64,000 nt of DNA from Pelagomonas calceolata (lineage: Eukaryota > Sar > Pelagophyceae > Pelagomonadales > Pelagomonadaceae), in NCBI GenBank assembly GCA_918797485.1, contig CAKKNE010000006.1:2728001-2792000 (forward strand), in the 5' to 3' direction. This document shows positions 54,796 to 63,213 of the stretch, piece after piece (within the stretch, counting starts at the first letter, position 1; every line of letters begins with the position of its first letter). Position numbers and translations under genes: made by a program. The notes beneath the pieces were generated by a model that saw only the letters and a program-made list of their open reading frames with translations, was not told the DNA's origin and did no database searches.

Positions 54796-55271
54796 GGCTG
54801 CCTCCGGGATGGTGTGGGCGCTGCGGCTCCACCACGAAGGCGTGGCCGGTGTCCTCGCTTTACTGAGGCTGCCCGACGGCGTGCGGGCGAGCCGTATGCG
54901 TGCTCCGGGCGACGGTCGCGCCGGCAGCGGGCAGCTCCTCGACGCGCTGCGGCTTGGCAGAGGGCTTTCAAAGCTACTAGGTTCGCGACGTGTCGAGGGA
55001 GGGAATCTTGCTGCGGAGAGGTCTTTGGAACTGTATGGGACCGTGAGGGCGCTTCCAAATGCTCACGGGTTTTGTGCGCCGCTCGGGGACCCAAATCACC
55101 GGCGGCGCGCGCGAGTTTGATCAATTTCTCGCGCGGGTTAGAACCAACATTCTTACCTTGCCGCCACGCGCCGAAAAAAATAGGCGTTCAGCGCACTCTC
55201 ATTAACAGAGAGCCAAATTCCCAGACTGGGCTTTATTTTCCGTACGCGCCGCGCGAGGGACTCGGCGCGCC
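54796..55271. other. 476-bp divergent promoter region with its own palindrome
   Basis: It lacks the CTAG-type element but holds CGCGCGAG (55108-55115) and CTCGCGCG (55128-55135), a perfect 8-bp inverted repeat around TTGATCAA. No gene is supported here. Confidence 0.5.
55108..55135. promoter_or_regulatory. CGCGCGAG/CTCGCGCG palindrome in a divergent promoter
   Basis: Perfect 8-bp arms flank a 12-nt centre that includes TTGATCAA. It is 313 bp from ATG 54795 and 137 bp from ATG 55272, in one of the few divergent promoters without the CTAG-type palindrome. Confidence 0.45.
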
Positions 55272-56756
55272 ATGAAGCGCTCCATCAGCCAGGAATCGAT
55301 CGTGACGCAGCGCCCGGCGTTCCTGCGGACTCTGAGCATCGAGCCGGACTCGCCGGCGACGCCGGGCCTGAACTACGATGATGATCCGGCGGGCAAGAGT
55401 CCGCGCGACCGCCGGCCGATCTTCTGGGGCCGGCGGCTGAGCCCGAAGGGGCCCCCGGGGTCGCCAAAATTCGCGGCGCCGCCCCGGGGCCGCCCGCCGT
55501 GGGCGTACGTTTTGACCACCGCGCTCGTCGCCGGACTTTTGTTAATAGTGCACGTCGGCGTCAGCGGCGAGCTCTCCTCCACGAAGGCCGAGGTCGCGCG
55601 GCTGACCGAGGCGCTCCGGCACCACGAGGAGCCGTCCCCGGCGCTCCGCGGCAGCGCGCCATCGCCAACGGCGCGCCGCCACCTCGTCATGGCCTGCGCC
55701 GTCGATGCGACGCACCTCGACTTCCAGAGGTTCGTCTACTCGCTGCGGCTCGAGGCGAATTATAAGGGCGACGCCGCCCTCTTCGTCCGGGAGGACACGC
55801 TGCCGTGGCTGCGGGAGGCCGTCGACGTCGTCACCGTCGAGCATACAATGCCCTGCCCGAGCGACCCGAAGCGGACGTGCGTTGCGGACGCGGCCTGGGG
55901 CCCCGTGCCCGTGTCCCTCGCGCGGTTCCGCTACTTCCGGGACTACCTCGAACGGCACGAGCCCTACGACGCCGTGCTCTGGACGTCCTTTGCAGATACG
56001 TTCTTCCAGCGCGACCCCTTCTCGCCGCCGCCGTTCTCCGAGTTAATTGAAGAGAAGAAGCTCGTGATGTTTGGGGAGCACCCGGCGCGGCCGTTGCTGC
56101 GCCAAGTCTACACCATGAATGCGATCCACGAGTGTTATGGATTGGGCAAATTGGAAGAGTTCGTCAATGATGAGACGCCAGCGCTCACGGCGGAGGCTCT
56201 GCTCGGCGCGGGCAGCGCGGTCAAGAGCTACCTCGGGCTGTTGTTGTTCCACGTCGAGGCCTGTGTGGAAATCAACCAGTGTGTCGGGTGCATCTCTCGG
56301 CGATGACGCGGCCGTGCTGGCTCCGTCGAGCGGTGAGGAACCGGCATCGCCACGCCATCGAGCAGGCGTCGCGTCGATGGCGTGGCGGTCGACGCGACGA
56401 TTCGAACGCGCCGTAAAATTTTGATTTCCACACAGGTCGAGGCCTACTTCCCGAAGTCCAAGACCTGCGCGACGTCGCTCAGCGCGGACCAGGGCCACCA
56501 CAACGTCGTCGCGTTCTCGAAATTGCCTCGGGACCTCTTTCGCATCGCGGCCTACAACACGGGCCAGGTTTTTGTCGCCGGCCAAACGAGACTCGCCAAG
56601 GAGAAGATCAAAACGGAGGACGGGTACGTACTAGATGCGGAAGGCAAGCGCGTGCCCGTGGTCCTCCAGTACTCGTCGTTCGACTTCCTGAATGACAAGG
56701 CGAAGGCCATCGTCGAGACCCACGCGAAGGAGGCTATCAAAAGGTGGAACGTGTAA
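55272..56756 (+). CDS. Type II membrane glycosyltransferase-like protein, two exons
   Basis: Exons 55272-56252 and 56436-56756 give 433 aa. A basic, Ser/Pro-rich cytosolic tail precedes one anchor (AYVLTTALVAGLLLIVHVGV, about 76-95) and a short stem. The lumenal domain has AVDATHLDFQRFVYSLRLEANYKGDAALFV and YDAVLWTSFADTFFQRDPF, the latter resembling the DxD-like strand of algal nucleotide-sugar transferases. Splicing joins LLLFH to VEAYFPKSKTCATSLSADQGHHN and keeps the frame. The donor nucleotide and the acceptor glycan are unknown. The intron is the clearest introner of the window. Confidence 0.75.
56253..56435 (+). mobile_element. Introner element forming a complete intron, perfect TIRs and target duplication
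   Basis: The 8-bp target GTCGAGGC is at 56253-56260 and again at 56436-56443. Between the copies lies a 175-bp element with perfect 15-bp inverted ends, CTGTGTGGAAATCAA (56261-56275) and TTGATTTCCACACAG (56421-56435). Splicing gt (first target copy) to ag (last bases of the element) restores the host sequence exactly. Inside is a perfect 14-bp stem, CGCCACGCCATCGA (56348-56361) with its complement (56374-56387). The intron is 183 nt, in frame, and contains a stop. Confidence 0.85.
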
Positions 56757-56789
56757 GTAAACCTACTCTGTGTACACACATCACATTTT

Positions 56790-57935
56790 TTATTGTCGGT
56801 ACGAGCTCGAGAAGCGCGAGTCCAACCCCTTGGCCTTCTCGATGACGGCGCGCGCGGCCTTGGCGTCCATGCGCTGCGGCGCGTCCATGGCGTCGCGCGT
56901 CCACTTCGCCGGCTTTTGGGCGGGCGCCGTAGACTTCTTGGCCTGGAACGTCTCGACGAGCGCCGGGCCGCGCGCCGCTCGGGCCGCCCTTCTACGTTCT
57001 TCGTCGGCGGCGACCTCGGCCGCCGTCGGCTGGGGCAGGGCGCCGCGCCCGGACCCCAGCCGACTCTTCGCCGCCGGTAAACCGTCCTTCGTCAGCGCCG
57101 TGAGTTCGCCGGCCGTCGGCGGCGTGAGCATCCAGCCCTCGCGCTTCCCGTCGCAGTCGCCCTTCGTGCCGTCGGCCGCGCGCGTCCAGCCGCCGTGCTT
57201 GTCCTCTTCTATTTTAACGCGCTTCGTCGGCCGCCGCGGCGCGCGCGCCGCCTCGCCCGGCGCCGCGGGCGCGGGGCCGTCGTCGTCCGACGACGACGAC
57301 GACTCGGGCGGCGGCCGCGCGGGGCCGCGCGGCGCGCGCGGCGCCGGCGGCCCGGCGGGCCCGCGCGGCGCGCGCGCGGCCTCCGCTGGCGCGGCGGGGC
57401 CCCGCGGCGCGCGCGCGGCCTCCGCCGGAGTGGCGGCCTCCGCTGCGACAGGTGGGGCGGCGACCGCAGCCGGCCGCATCGATGCGGCCAGCGCGGCGCA
57501 GGCCCGCCGCGAGCAGGCGTCGTCGGCGGCGAAGCCCGGCGCGCCCGAGAGCTCGTCGCGCGGCGCCGGGCGCAGGCCCAGGCCCCGCAGCACGTGCTCG
57601 AGGGCTTCCCTCGCATCTTCGTCCTGGATCTTCTCGATGCAACAGCTCTCGCCTTCTGATAAGCGCACGAGCGCGCGGCTCACCTCGCTCCGGAACCGCC
57701 CGTCGAAGCACCCGGCGGCGGTCTCGGCGCGGTCCGCGGCGACGGCGCGGCGCGCGGCCGTCGTCGCCGCCAGGGCCTTGGCCAAGGCGTCCTGCTTGCC
57801 CAGCGCTTCGACGAGTGCCGCGGCGGCCGCGTCGGGCTCCGTCGTGCTGCTGGAGGTGAGCAGCCGCAGGAGTGCTTCAGGGGTGTTACTGATCAAGGCT
57901 TGCACTAATGCTGCTTCAGTGGTCGATTCGGCCAT
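56790..57935 (-). CDS. GPALPP1-like (DUF3752) protein
   Basis: The start is ATG 57935 (MAESTTEAALVQALIS); the frame begins upstream with a TTG. The protein is 381 aa. An Ala-rich helical N-terminus is followed by a disordered Ala/Pro/Arg tract with APRGP repeats and an acidic SSSSSDDD run. The C-terminus has the DUF3752/GPALPP pattern: REGWMLTPP...LVETFQAKKSTAPAQKPAKWTRDAMDAPQRMDAKAARAVIEKAKGLDSRFSSSYRQ. A nuclear role is likely from family context; biochemical function unknown. It converges on the glycosyltransferase-like gene with 33 bp between stops. Confidence 0.7.
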   Translation of the reverse strand: MAESTTEAALVQALISNTPEALLRLLTSSSTTEPDAAAAALVEALGKQDALAKALAATTAARRAVAADRAETAAGCFDGRFRSEVSRALVRLSEGESCCIEKIQDEDAREALEHVLRGLGLRPAPRDELSGAPGFAADDACSRRACAALAASMRPAAVAAPPVAAEAATPAEAARAPRGPAAPAEAARAPRGPAGPPAPRAPRGPARPPPESSSSSDDDGPAPAAPGEAARAPRRPTKRVKIEEDKHGGWTRAADGTKGDCDGKREGWMLTPPTAGELTALTKDGLPAAKSRLGSGRGALPQPTAAEVAADEERRRAARAARGPALVETFQAKKSTAPAQKPAKWTRDAMDAPQRMDAKAARAVIEKAKGLDSRFSSSYRQ

Positions 57936-57993
57936 GCCTGCTGCTGCTATATCGAGCGATGCGCGCAAGCGGGCGCCGATGCTATGCCTCCAG

Positions 57994-58016
57994 GCTAGTG
58001 TCTTTCAGGCGCTAGC
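57994..58016 (+). promoter_or_regulatory. Palindromic promoter element (divergent pair 57935/58412)
   Basis: GCTAGTGTCTTTCAG then GCGCTAGC, 59 bp from ATG 57935 (minus) and 396 bp from the Myb ATG (58412). The remainder of the 476-bp gap is GC-rich and shows no gene. Confidence 0.65.
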
Positions 58017-58411
58017 TCCCAGCCGGGAGGCCTCCCCGCGGGCGCCGAACGGCTCCGACGCACCCCTCCTCGGCGGGGCGACTCTGCCGAAGCGTCCGCG
58101 CGCGAGGGCACGAGGCTAGTGGGCCCAGCGCTCACTCGCTCCAAGGGAGAGCTTGCGCTGTGTACGACGAGGCTTGGTGCGCCCCAAACTTGGAGCGCCC
58201 GGCAGGCTGCGAACGCGCCCTCCCGCCTCCCTCCCACTCGATCGGGGCAGCCCCGCGGCCGCGCGGCCTGGCCCTCCCGGCCGAAGTTTTGTGCAGCGCC
58301 TCCCGGCCGAAAGACGCAACGCGCCCTTCCTAGGCCCCTCCCGACGACCCGGGGCCCTGCGTCGGGCCCAAACGACCCGCCCCCCCGTGCCACGGGGCCG
58401 GAGCCGGCGCC

Positions 58412-59527
58412 ATGAACCCCATGGACGGTTTGGATGAGCCCCTGCTCGACGACGACGACACGAAGCGCCGGCGCTGGACGAAGCGCGAGGACGAGAAGCT
58501 CCGGGCCGGCGTGCGCGCTCTGGGCACGGACGACTGGGCGCGCGTGTGCTCGCGCTACCTCAGCGGCCACGGCCGCGCGCCGGACCAGTGCCGGCACCGC
58601 TGGGAGCATGTGTTGAGAGAGGGTTTGGTGAAGGGCGCCTTCACGCCCGACGAGGACGCGATCATCCTCGAGATGCTGTCCAACGGCCAGCGGCCCTCGT
58701 GGATGGACGTCGCCGCGCGCATTCCCGGCCGCATCGGCAAGCAATGTAGGGAGCGCTGGACGAACCACCTCGACCCGAACCTCAAGAAGGGCGGCTGGAC
58801 GCCCGAGGAGGACGCCGTCATGGCGGCGGCCCAAGCGCGCTGGGGCAACGCCTGGACGAAGATCGCCGAGCTGCTTCCCGGTAGAGCGGAAAATGCGGTG
58901 AAAAATAGGTGGAACTCCGCCTTCCGCCGGAACAACGCGCACGCCTTCGGCCGGGCCACGGACGACCGCGTCGCGCGCGCGCTCCAGGAGGCGCGGCGCG
59001 GCATGGAAATTATTGATCGGGCGGGCTCGTTGCACGCCGACGGCGGGCGCCACTCGCCCGCCAATATGAACGCGCCGCCGCGGCGCCGGGCGCATCGCCG
59101 CGCGCGGTCGCCCGCGCAGCTGCCAGCGCCGCGCCGTTCGACGCCGTCACCCTTAAATACGGGCGCGCCGCCGGAGGGTTTAGATTTGGTGGTCCTGGCC
59201 ATCGAGTCGTCGCGCGGCCTGCCGGCCATCGACGACGGGTCCTCGTCGCCGCTGCCCGAATCGCCGCGCAAGAAGCGCAAGGAGCCGGAGCAGGCGTCGT
59301 CGCTGCCGGCCGCCGCCGACGTCACTTCCAGCGTGGAGACGCTGCGCGAGCGCTCGCCGTCCGACGACCAGAAGCCTCCGGGCGAGGAGGCGTCGGTGAT
59401 CACGCCGCCACCGCAAGCCGCGAAAACGGCGTGGCCCGAGGAGTCGAAGGCGGCGGTGCAGAAAACCCTAAACCCGTCGCCGGACAACTCCGTCGACGGG
59501 GCCGGTCAGCCGGTGTCGCCGGTCTGA
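58412..59527 (+). CDS. Three-repeat (3R) Myb transcription factor
   Basis: The protein is 371 aa from ATG 58412. Three SANT/Myb repeats lie at about 19-70 (RWTKREDEKLRAGVRALGTDDWARVCSRYL...CRHRWEHVL), 74-123 (GAFTPDEDAIILEMLSNGQRPSWMDVAARIPGRIGKQCRERWTNHLDP) and 126-172 (KGGWTPEEDAVMAAAQARWGNAWTKIAELLPGRAENAVKNRWNS), with the spaced Trp residues. R2 and R3 match c-Myb/3R-Myb DNA-binding repeats, so it is a nuclear DNA-binding regulator, possibly of the cell cycle. The C-terminus is disordered and basic/Ser-rich with an RRRAHRRARSP nuclear-localisation-like stretch. Confidence 0.92.
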   Translation: MNPMDGLDEPLLDDDDTKRRRWTKREDEKLRAGVRALGTDDWARVCSRYLSGHGRAPDQCRHRWEHVLREGLVKGAFTPDEDAIILEMLSNGQRPSWMDVAARIPGRIGKQCRERWTNHLDPNLKKGGWTPEEDAVMAAAQARWGNAWTKIAELLPGRAENAVKNRWNSAFRRNNAHAFGRATDDRVARALQEARRGMEIIDRAGSLHADGGRHSPANMNAPPRRRAHRRARSPAQLPAPRRSTPSPLNTGAPPEGLDLVVLAIESSRGLPAIDDGSSSPLPESPRKKRKEPEQASSLPAAADVTSSVETLRERSPSDDQKPPGEEASVITPPPQAAKTAWPEESKAAVQKTLNPSPDNSVDGAGQPVSPV

Positions 59528-59684
59528 CCCCCCCATCACCTTACCCGATGTCCCCCTTATCGCGCGCGGCCTAAACATGTCGACGACTTATACATGAGCT
59601 TACGTTCTTCTTTGGGGACATGTAGGGGAGAGAGGAGGTGCGTTCTTTTTTGGGACAGGGTAGAGGGAAGGGAGAGATGCGCGT

Positions 59685-62268
59685 TCACGCGCTGGCCGCG
59701 ACGAGCGGCGCCTCGACGGCTATCGTGGGGACGGTCCGCGACGCCATCGGCCCGACGACGCGGTCGGGGTCGATCGCCGAGACGTAGCGATTTCCGGCAG
59801 CGCGCACGTAGGCGCCGTCCAGCAGGTCGACCCGTCCCTCGGAGAACCCGTAACAGTCCTTGAGCGCATCAACGACGCGCTCGGTCCCATAGAACGGGTG
59901 CGCCGCGACCGAGTCATCAGTGATGCCGTGGCCGAGGCCGATAACTGCCGTCCCGCCGACCGAGAGGTAGCCGGTCGCTCGGCCCTCGAACAGGAAGCTG
60001 TAAACGTAGGCCACGTCGCGATCGACGACTGGCATCGTGACTTCGGCGGGGAAGCTCCACCGATCGCCGCCTGGCGCCATGCACGGGTGCCACGCCGTCG
60101 CGCGGACGTCGCCGACGGCGTAGAGGGTTGGATCTAGCATGCGCGTCCGGACCACGCACCGGACGACCGCCGGTCCATTTGTCAGCGCGTCCACGAGCAC
60201 ATCGCCCTTGACGACGTCGGAAACGCGCTTCCTCGTACCGTCGAACAGCCGGGCCAACGAGTCGCCAGCGACACAGCCGTTGCCGCGGTAGTGGTAGGCG
60301 CGCGCCATCGCCGCGCCCGACGCGACGCCGCAACCTTCCCTCGACGGCTTCGGCGGCGGTAACTTTGAGAAGGCGGCATCCGCATCTGCCAGGAGATCCT
60401 TCGCGACCGAGCCGAAGTAGTGCTGCACGCTCTGGTCCTTAAAGTTGTGGCACGTCCCGCGTCGGTGCGCGGACGCAAGAGACCGGCAGTAGTACCGGCC
60501 CCACCGCTTCCACTCGCGCTGGGACGACGTGGCTATCTTGACTTGGCCTTCGAGATCCATGATGCCTCCCGCGATACGATTCGCCGCCACATCGGTACCG
60601 ACCAAACCAGCCAGTTCGTAGACCTCGCTCGTTGGAGCCCCCTTCGGCAGCGACAACGCCAGCGCGATGCGGCGCTCGGAGCGAGGCGGCGCCCGTCTTA
60701 AGGCCGCCTCCCAGCCGTCCCGCCACGCATCCGCGCGGGCCATCTCCCGCAGCGCATCACTCGCGCCGGCGCCGCTCGCCTTCGCCACCGCGACCGCCGC
60801 GCTCGCGTCCGCCGCGGCGAGCTCGTTCCCCAACCCGAAGAGGGGCCCGGCGAGCATTTCTCGCGCCTCGACTGCGAGCTCGGCACATACGCGGCGCGTC
60901 GACGCCCAGGCGTCCGTCACTTCGCTCCGGATGAGCGTTGCGCTTACGTTCTGCTCCCTGTCTCCATCATCGTAGTCGACGTCGTAGCCCGTCGCCGTCG
61001 CCCTGGAGATGGTCCCCGCGTACCACGTCTGGCGGCCCTGGAACTGGGCCTCTATTCGGTCGCCCGGCTGGAAGCTCACCATCTCAGCTGGAGGCGGCGA
61101 GATGCGAAGTGCGTCGATGAGCTGCATGCGGAAGCGCTCGGCCGCCGCGAAGCGCCGGTCGGCGACGGTCGCCACGTGGACGACGCCGGTCGCGCGGGCT
61201 AGGTTTTGCCCTTGGCGGTCCGTCAGGAGAAGCTTCTCGGGGTTCGCCAAGAGCGCGTGTTTCGTCTCGCCGCGGCGGAGGTCGCCCAGCGGCAGATCAT
61301 TTAAAAGTGCGTCCGACGCGGCTGACGCCCGGAGCGACGCCGACAGGTTCGTGAAGGTCGTGCCGACCATGCCCGCGTCGGGCACGAAGGCGAAGATGCC
61401 GCCCGCCTCGCTCGCGAGGCCGTCGAGGACCTCGTCGTCCAACGAGTAGCCGAAGCCGAACGTGTGGACCGTGATGTCGCTGACGTCCTTCTCTAGTCGC
61501 TTCATCTTGCGCAGCGCCTCGACCTCGCCGCCCTCGGGTCTCGTATTCGGGAGGCCGTCCGTCAGCAACACGACGGCCCTGGGCAGCGACGACCCCTGCT
61601 TGTTGAGCTCGCCCAATGCTTTTTCGAGGCCGCCCCACAAATTCGTGCACCCCCGGGGGGCGAGGTCGTCGAGGACCGTGTGGAGCTGTTTGACCTGCGC
61701 GGGCGGCGGTGAGGCGCGCGCCGTCGAGCCGAAGCGGCGCGCTTACAGGCTGCACTATTTTCTTCAGGAAAGAAATAAGTTGTGGGTTTGCTGTGAGCAG
61801 CCTTGCGCGCCGCGATTGAAGTTTCGGACGCCGGAACGCTACGTGGTCCTCGTCGACGCTCGCCGACGGCAAGACCAGCTCCGCGATATTGTCGAAGGTG
61901 ATCAGACCCAGTCTCGAGTCGGCGTCGAGCGTCGCTGCCAGCGCCCGCGTCGCGTGCTTGCAGACGTCCAAAATCGAGAAGCCGTGCTTCTGCGCTTGGC
62001 CGGACGCGTCTTGTACCTTACATTCGGTCGACATCGAGCCAGAAATGTCCAAGACGACCATGAGCTCGATTGCGGTCTTCGTGGCCGGCGCGTCGCATTT
62101 GATTTCGACGAGGGCGGCGTCTTCGATGCCCTCGACGACGCGCAGGGCGAAGCTGTCTTTCGGGGGGGTGGGCAGCTTGTTTTGTAGTAGCGCGGGCGAG
62201 TTCGGCGGCGCCGGTGGGCCGGGCAGCGCGAAGGCCTTGCGGGGCAGTCGTGGCGATTTATTTGTCAT
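59685..62268 (-). CDS. vWA - Tudor-like - Hint (Vint) protein, two exons
   Basis: The exons are 62268-61843 and 61694-59685 (811 aa). The vWA domain has a MIDAS start (LMVVLDISGSMS) and LGLITFDNIAELVLPSASVDEDH; splicing adds VKQLHTVLDDLAPRGCTNLWGGLEKAL and VVLLTDGLPN. A Tudor-like segment follows (FQPGDRIEAQFQGRQTWYAGTISRATATGYDVDYDDGD). The C-terminal Hint fold begins GCVAGDSLARL and contains ATAWHPCMAPGG; this is the vWA-Vwaint-Vint arrangement seen in protists. A Hint domain can cleave its own N-terminal bond through the Cys; no Asn-Cys intein end is apparent. A second donor (gtaagc, about 61755) is also in phase. Confidence 0.78.
61695..61842 (-). other. Intron interrupting the vWA domain
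   Basis: The preferred donor is gtagcg after GACCAC and the acceptor cgcgcag before GTCAAACAG (148 nt). It gives vWA spacing typical of the family. The alternative donor gtaagc nearer the acceptor would keep about 29 more residues. The donor-side sequence CGTCCGAAACTTCAA faintly resembles the introner terminal repeat. Confidence 0.6.
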
Positions 62269-62582
62269 GTTTTTTTAGTTCTATGTGCGTAAATGTGCGT
62301 GTTTGCTCTGTCCTATGCTCTGTCTGAGATTTTGGAGACTTCCTGGCGGGTTTGGCAAAATTCTTCAAGGGCAGCCTTCGTGGGACGCGGTTGCGGCGTC
62401 GCGGCGAGTCCTCGGGACGGGTTGTTGCGGAGGATGTGGCTTTCCTACGGCTGTCGGGTGCTTGCTAGTGTCTTACAGCTAGCCCCACTCTGCCTGGACA
62501 GCAACAGCAAAGCGCCTTCCTTAGGCCCCCAGACCACCTGCTGACACGCGTGGACTTTCGAAAACATCTGTCGTGTCGAGGG
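62269..62582. other. 314-bp divergent promoter with palindrome
   Basis: It contains the compact palindrome at 62464-62483; nothing else is recognised. Confidence 0.4.
62464..62483 (+). promoter_or_regulatory. Compact palindromic promoter element (divergent pair 62268/62583)
   Basis: GCTAGTGTCTTACAGCTAGC, a 20-bp version in which the right arm follows the CTTACAG core directly. It is 196 bp from ATG 62268 (minus) and 100 bp from ATG 62583 (plus). Confidence 0.65.
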
Positions 62583-63182
62583 ATGTTCGCCCGAACCGCG
62601 GCTCTCGCCGTCCGGCGCTCAGCGCCACCGATGAGACGACTGGCCCCTGCGGCGCTGGTCAACGCGGCGCCGGGCGGCGCGGCGCCGTTCAGCACGAGGT
62701 CAGCCCTCCCGACGCCCGTCACTGCGGCGCTGGGCTCGCCCGGCGCCCGCGCGCCCTTCAGCGCGCGACTCGCCGAGCGCGCGTTCAGCACGCGACCAGC
62801 AACCGCCGCTACAGCGCCGCCAACATCAAAAAAGAAGCGCGGCCGCGCGCTCCCGGCACCGTTAACCATCACGCCGGCCGCCGCGGAGCGAATAAACGAT
62901 TTGTGCGCCTCGAAGCCCGAGGTCCTCGGCGTGCTGCTGGGCGTGAAAAGGCGGGGCTGCAACGGCATGTCCTACACGCTCAACTACGCCGAGGAGCCGC
63001 CGCCGAGCGACCACGAAAAAGTTGAAGCCGACGGCGCGACGGTCTGGGTCGAGCCGCCGGCCCTGTTCCACATCGTGGGCACGGTCATGGACTTCGAGGA
63101 GTCGGCCTTGGAGACGGGCTTCACGTTCACGAACCCCAATGAAAAAGGTAGATGCGGCTGCGGCGAGTCGTTCAACGTGTAG
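62583..63182 (+). CDS. ISCA1: Mitochondrial A-type iron-sulfur assembly protein ISCA1
   Basis: The start is ATG 62583 (MFARTAALAVRRSAPPMRR); the frame begins upstream with a GTG. The protein is 199 aa. The leader is Arg/Ala/Ser-rich with repeated FSTR-like motifs, as in mitochondrial presequences. The HesB/IscA domain (about 90-199) has LTITPAAAERINDLC, LGVKRRGCNGMSYTLNYAEEP and the terminal GRCGCGESFNV, giving the three conserved Cys. It takes part in maturation of mitochondrial [4Fe-4S] proteins. It converges on the next gene with 31 bp between stops. Confidence 0.92.
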   Translation: MFARTAALAVRRSAPPMRRLAPAALVNAAPGGAAPFSTRSALPTPVTAALGSPGARAPFSARLAERAFSTRPATAATAPPTSKKKRGRALPAPLTITPAAAERINDLCASKPEVLGVLLGVKRRGCNGMSYTLNYAEEPPPSDHEKVEADGATVWVEPPALFHIVGTVMDFEESALETGFTFTNPNEKGRCGCGESFNV

Positions 63183-63213
63183 ATATTGCTAGTGTAAGGA
63201 TTTGTGTGATTGC

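Noticed and set aside
3217-62483. The CTAG palindrome as a spliced-leader acceptor (its core reads CTTACAG)
   Set aside because: Its orientation does not follow the downstream gene, several copies precede genes on the opposite strand, and the complementary arms argue for a DNA-level site.
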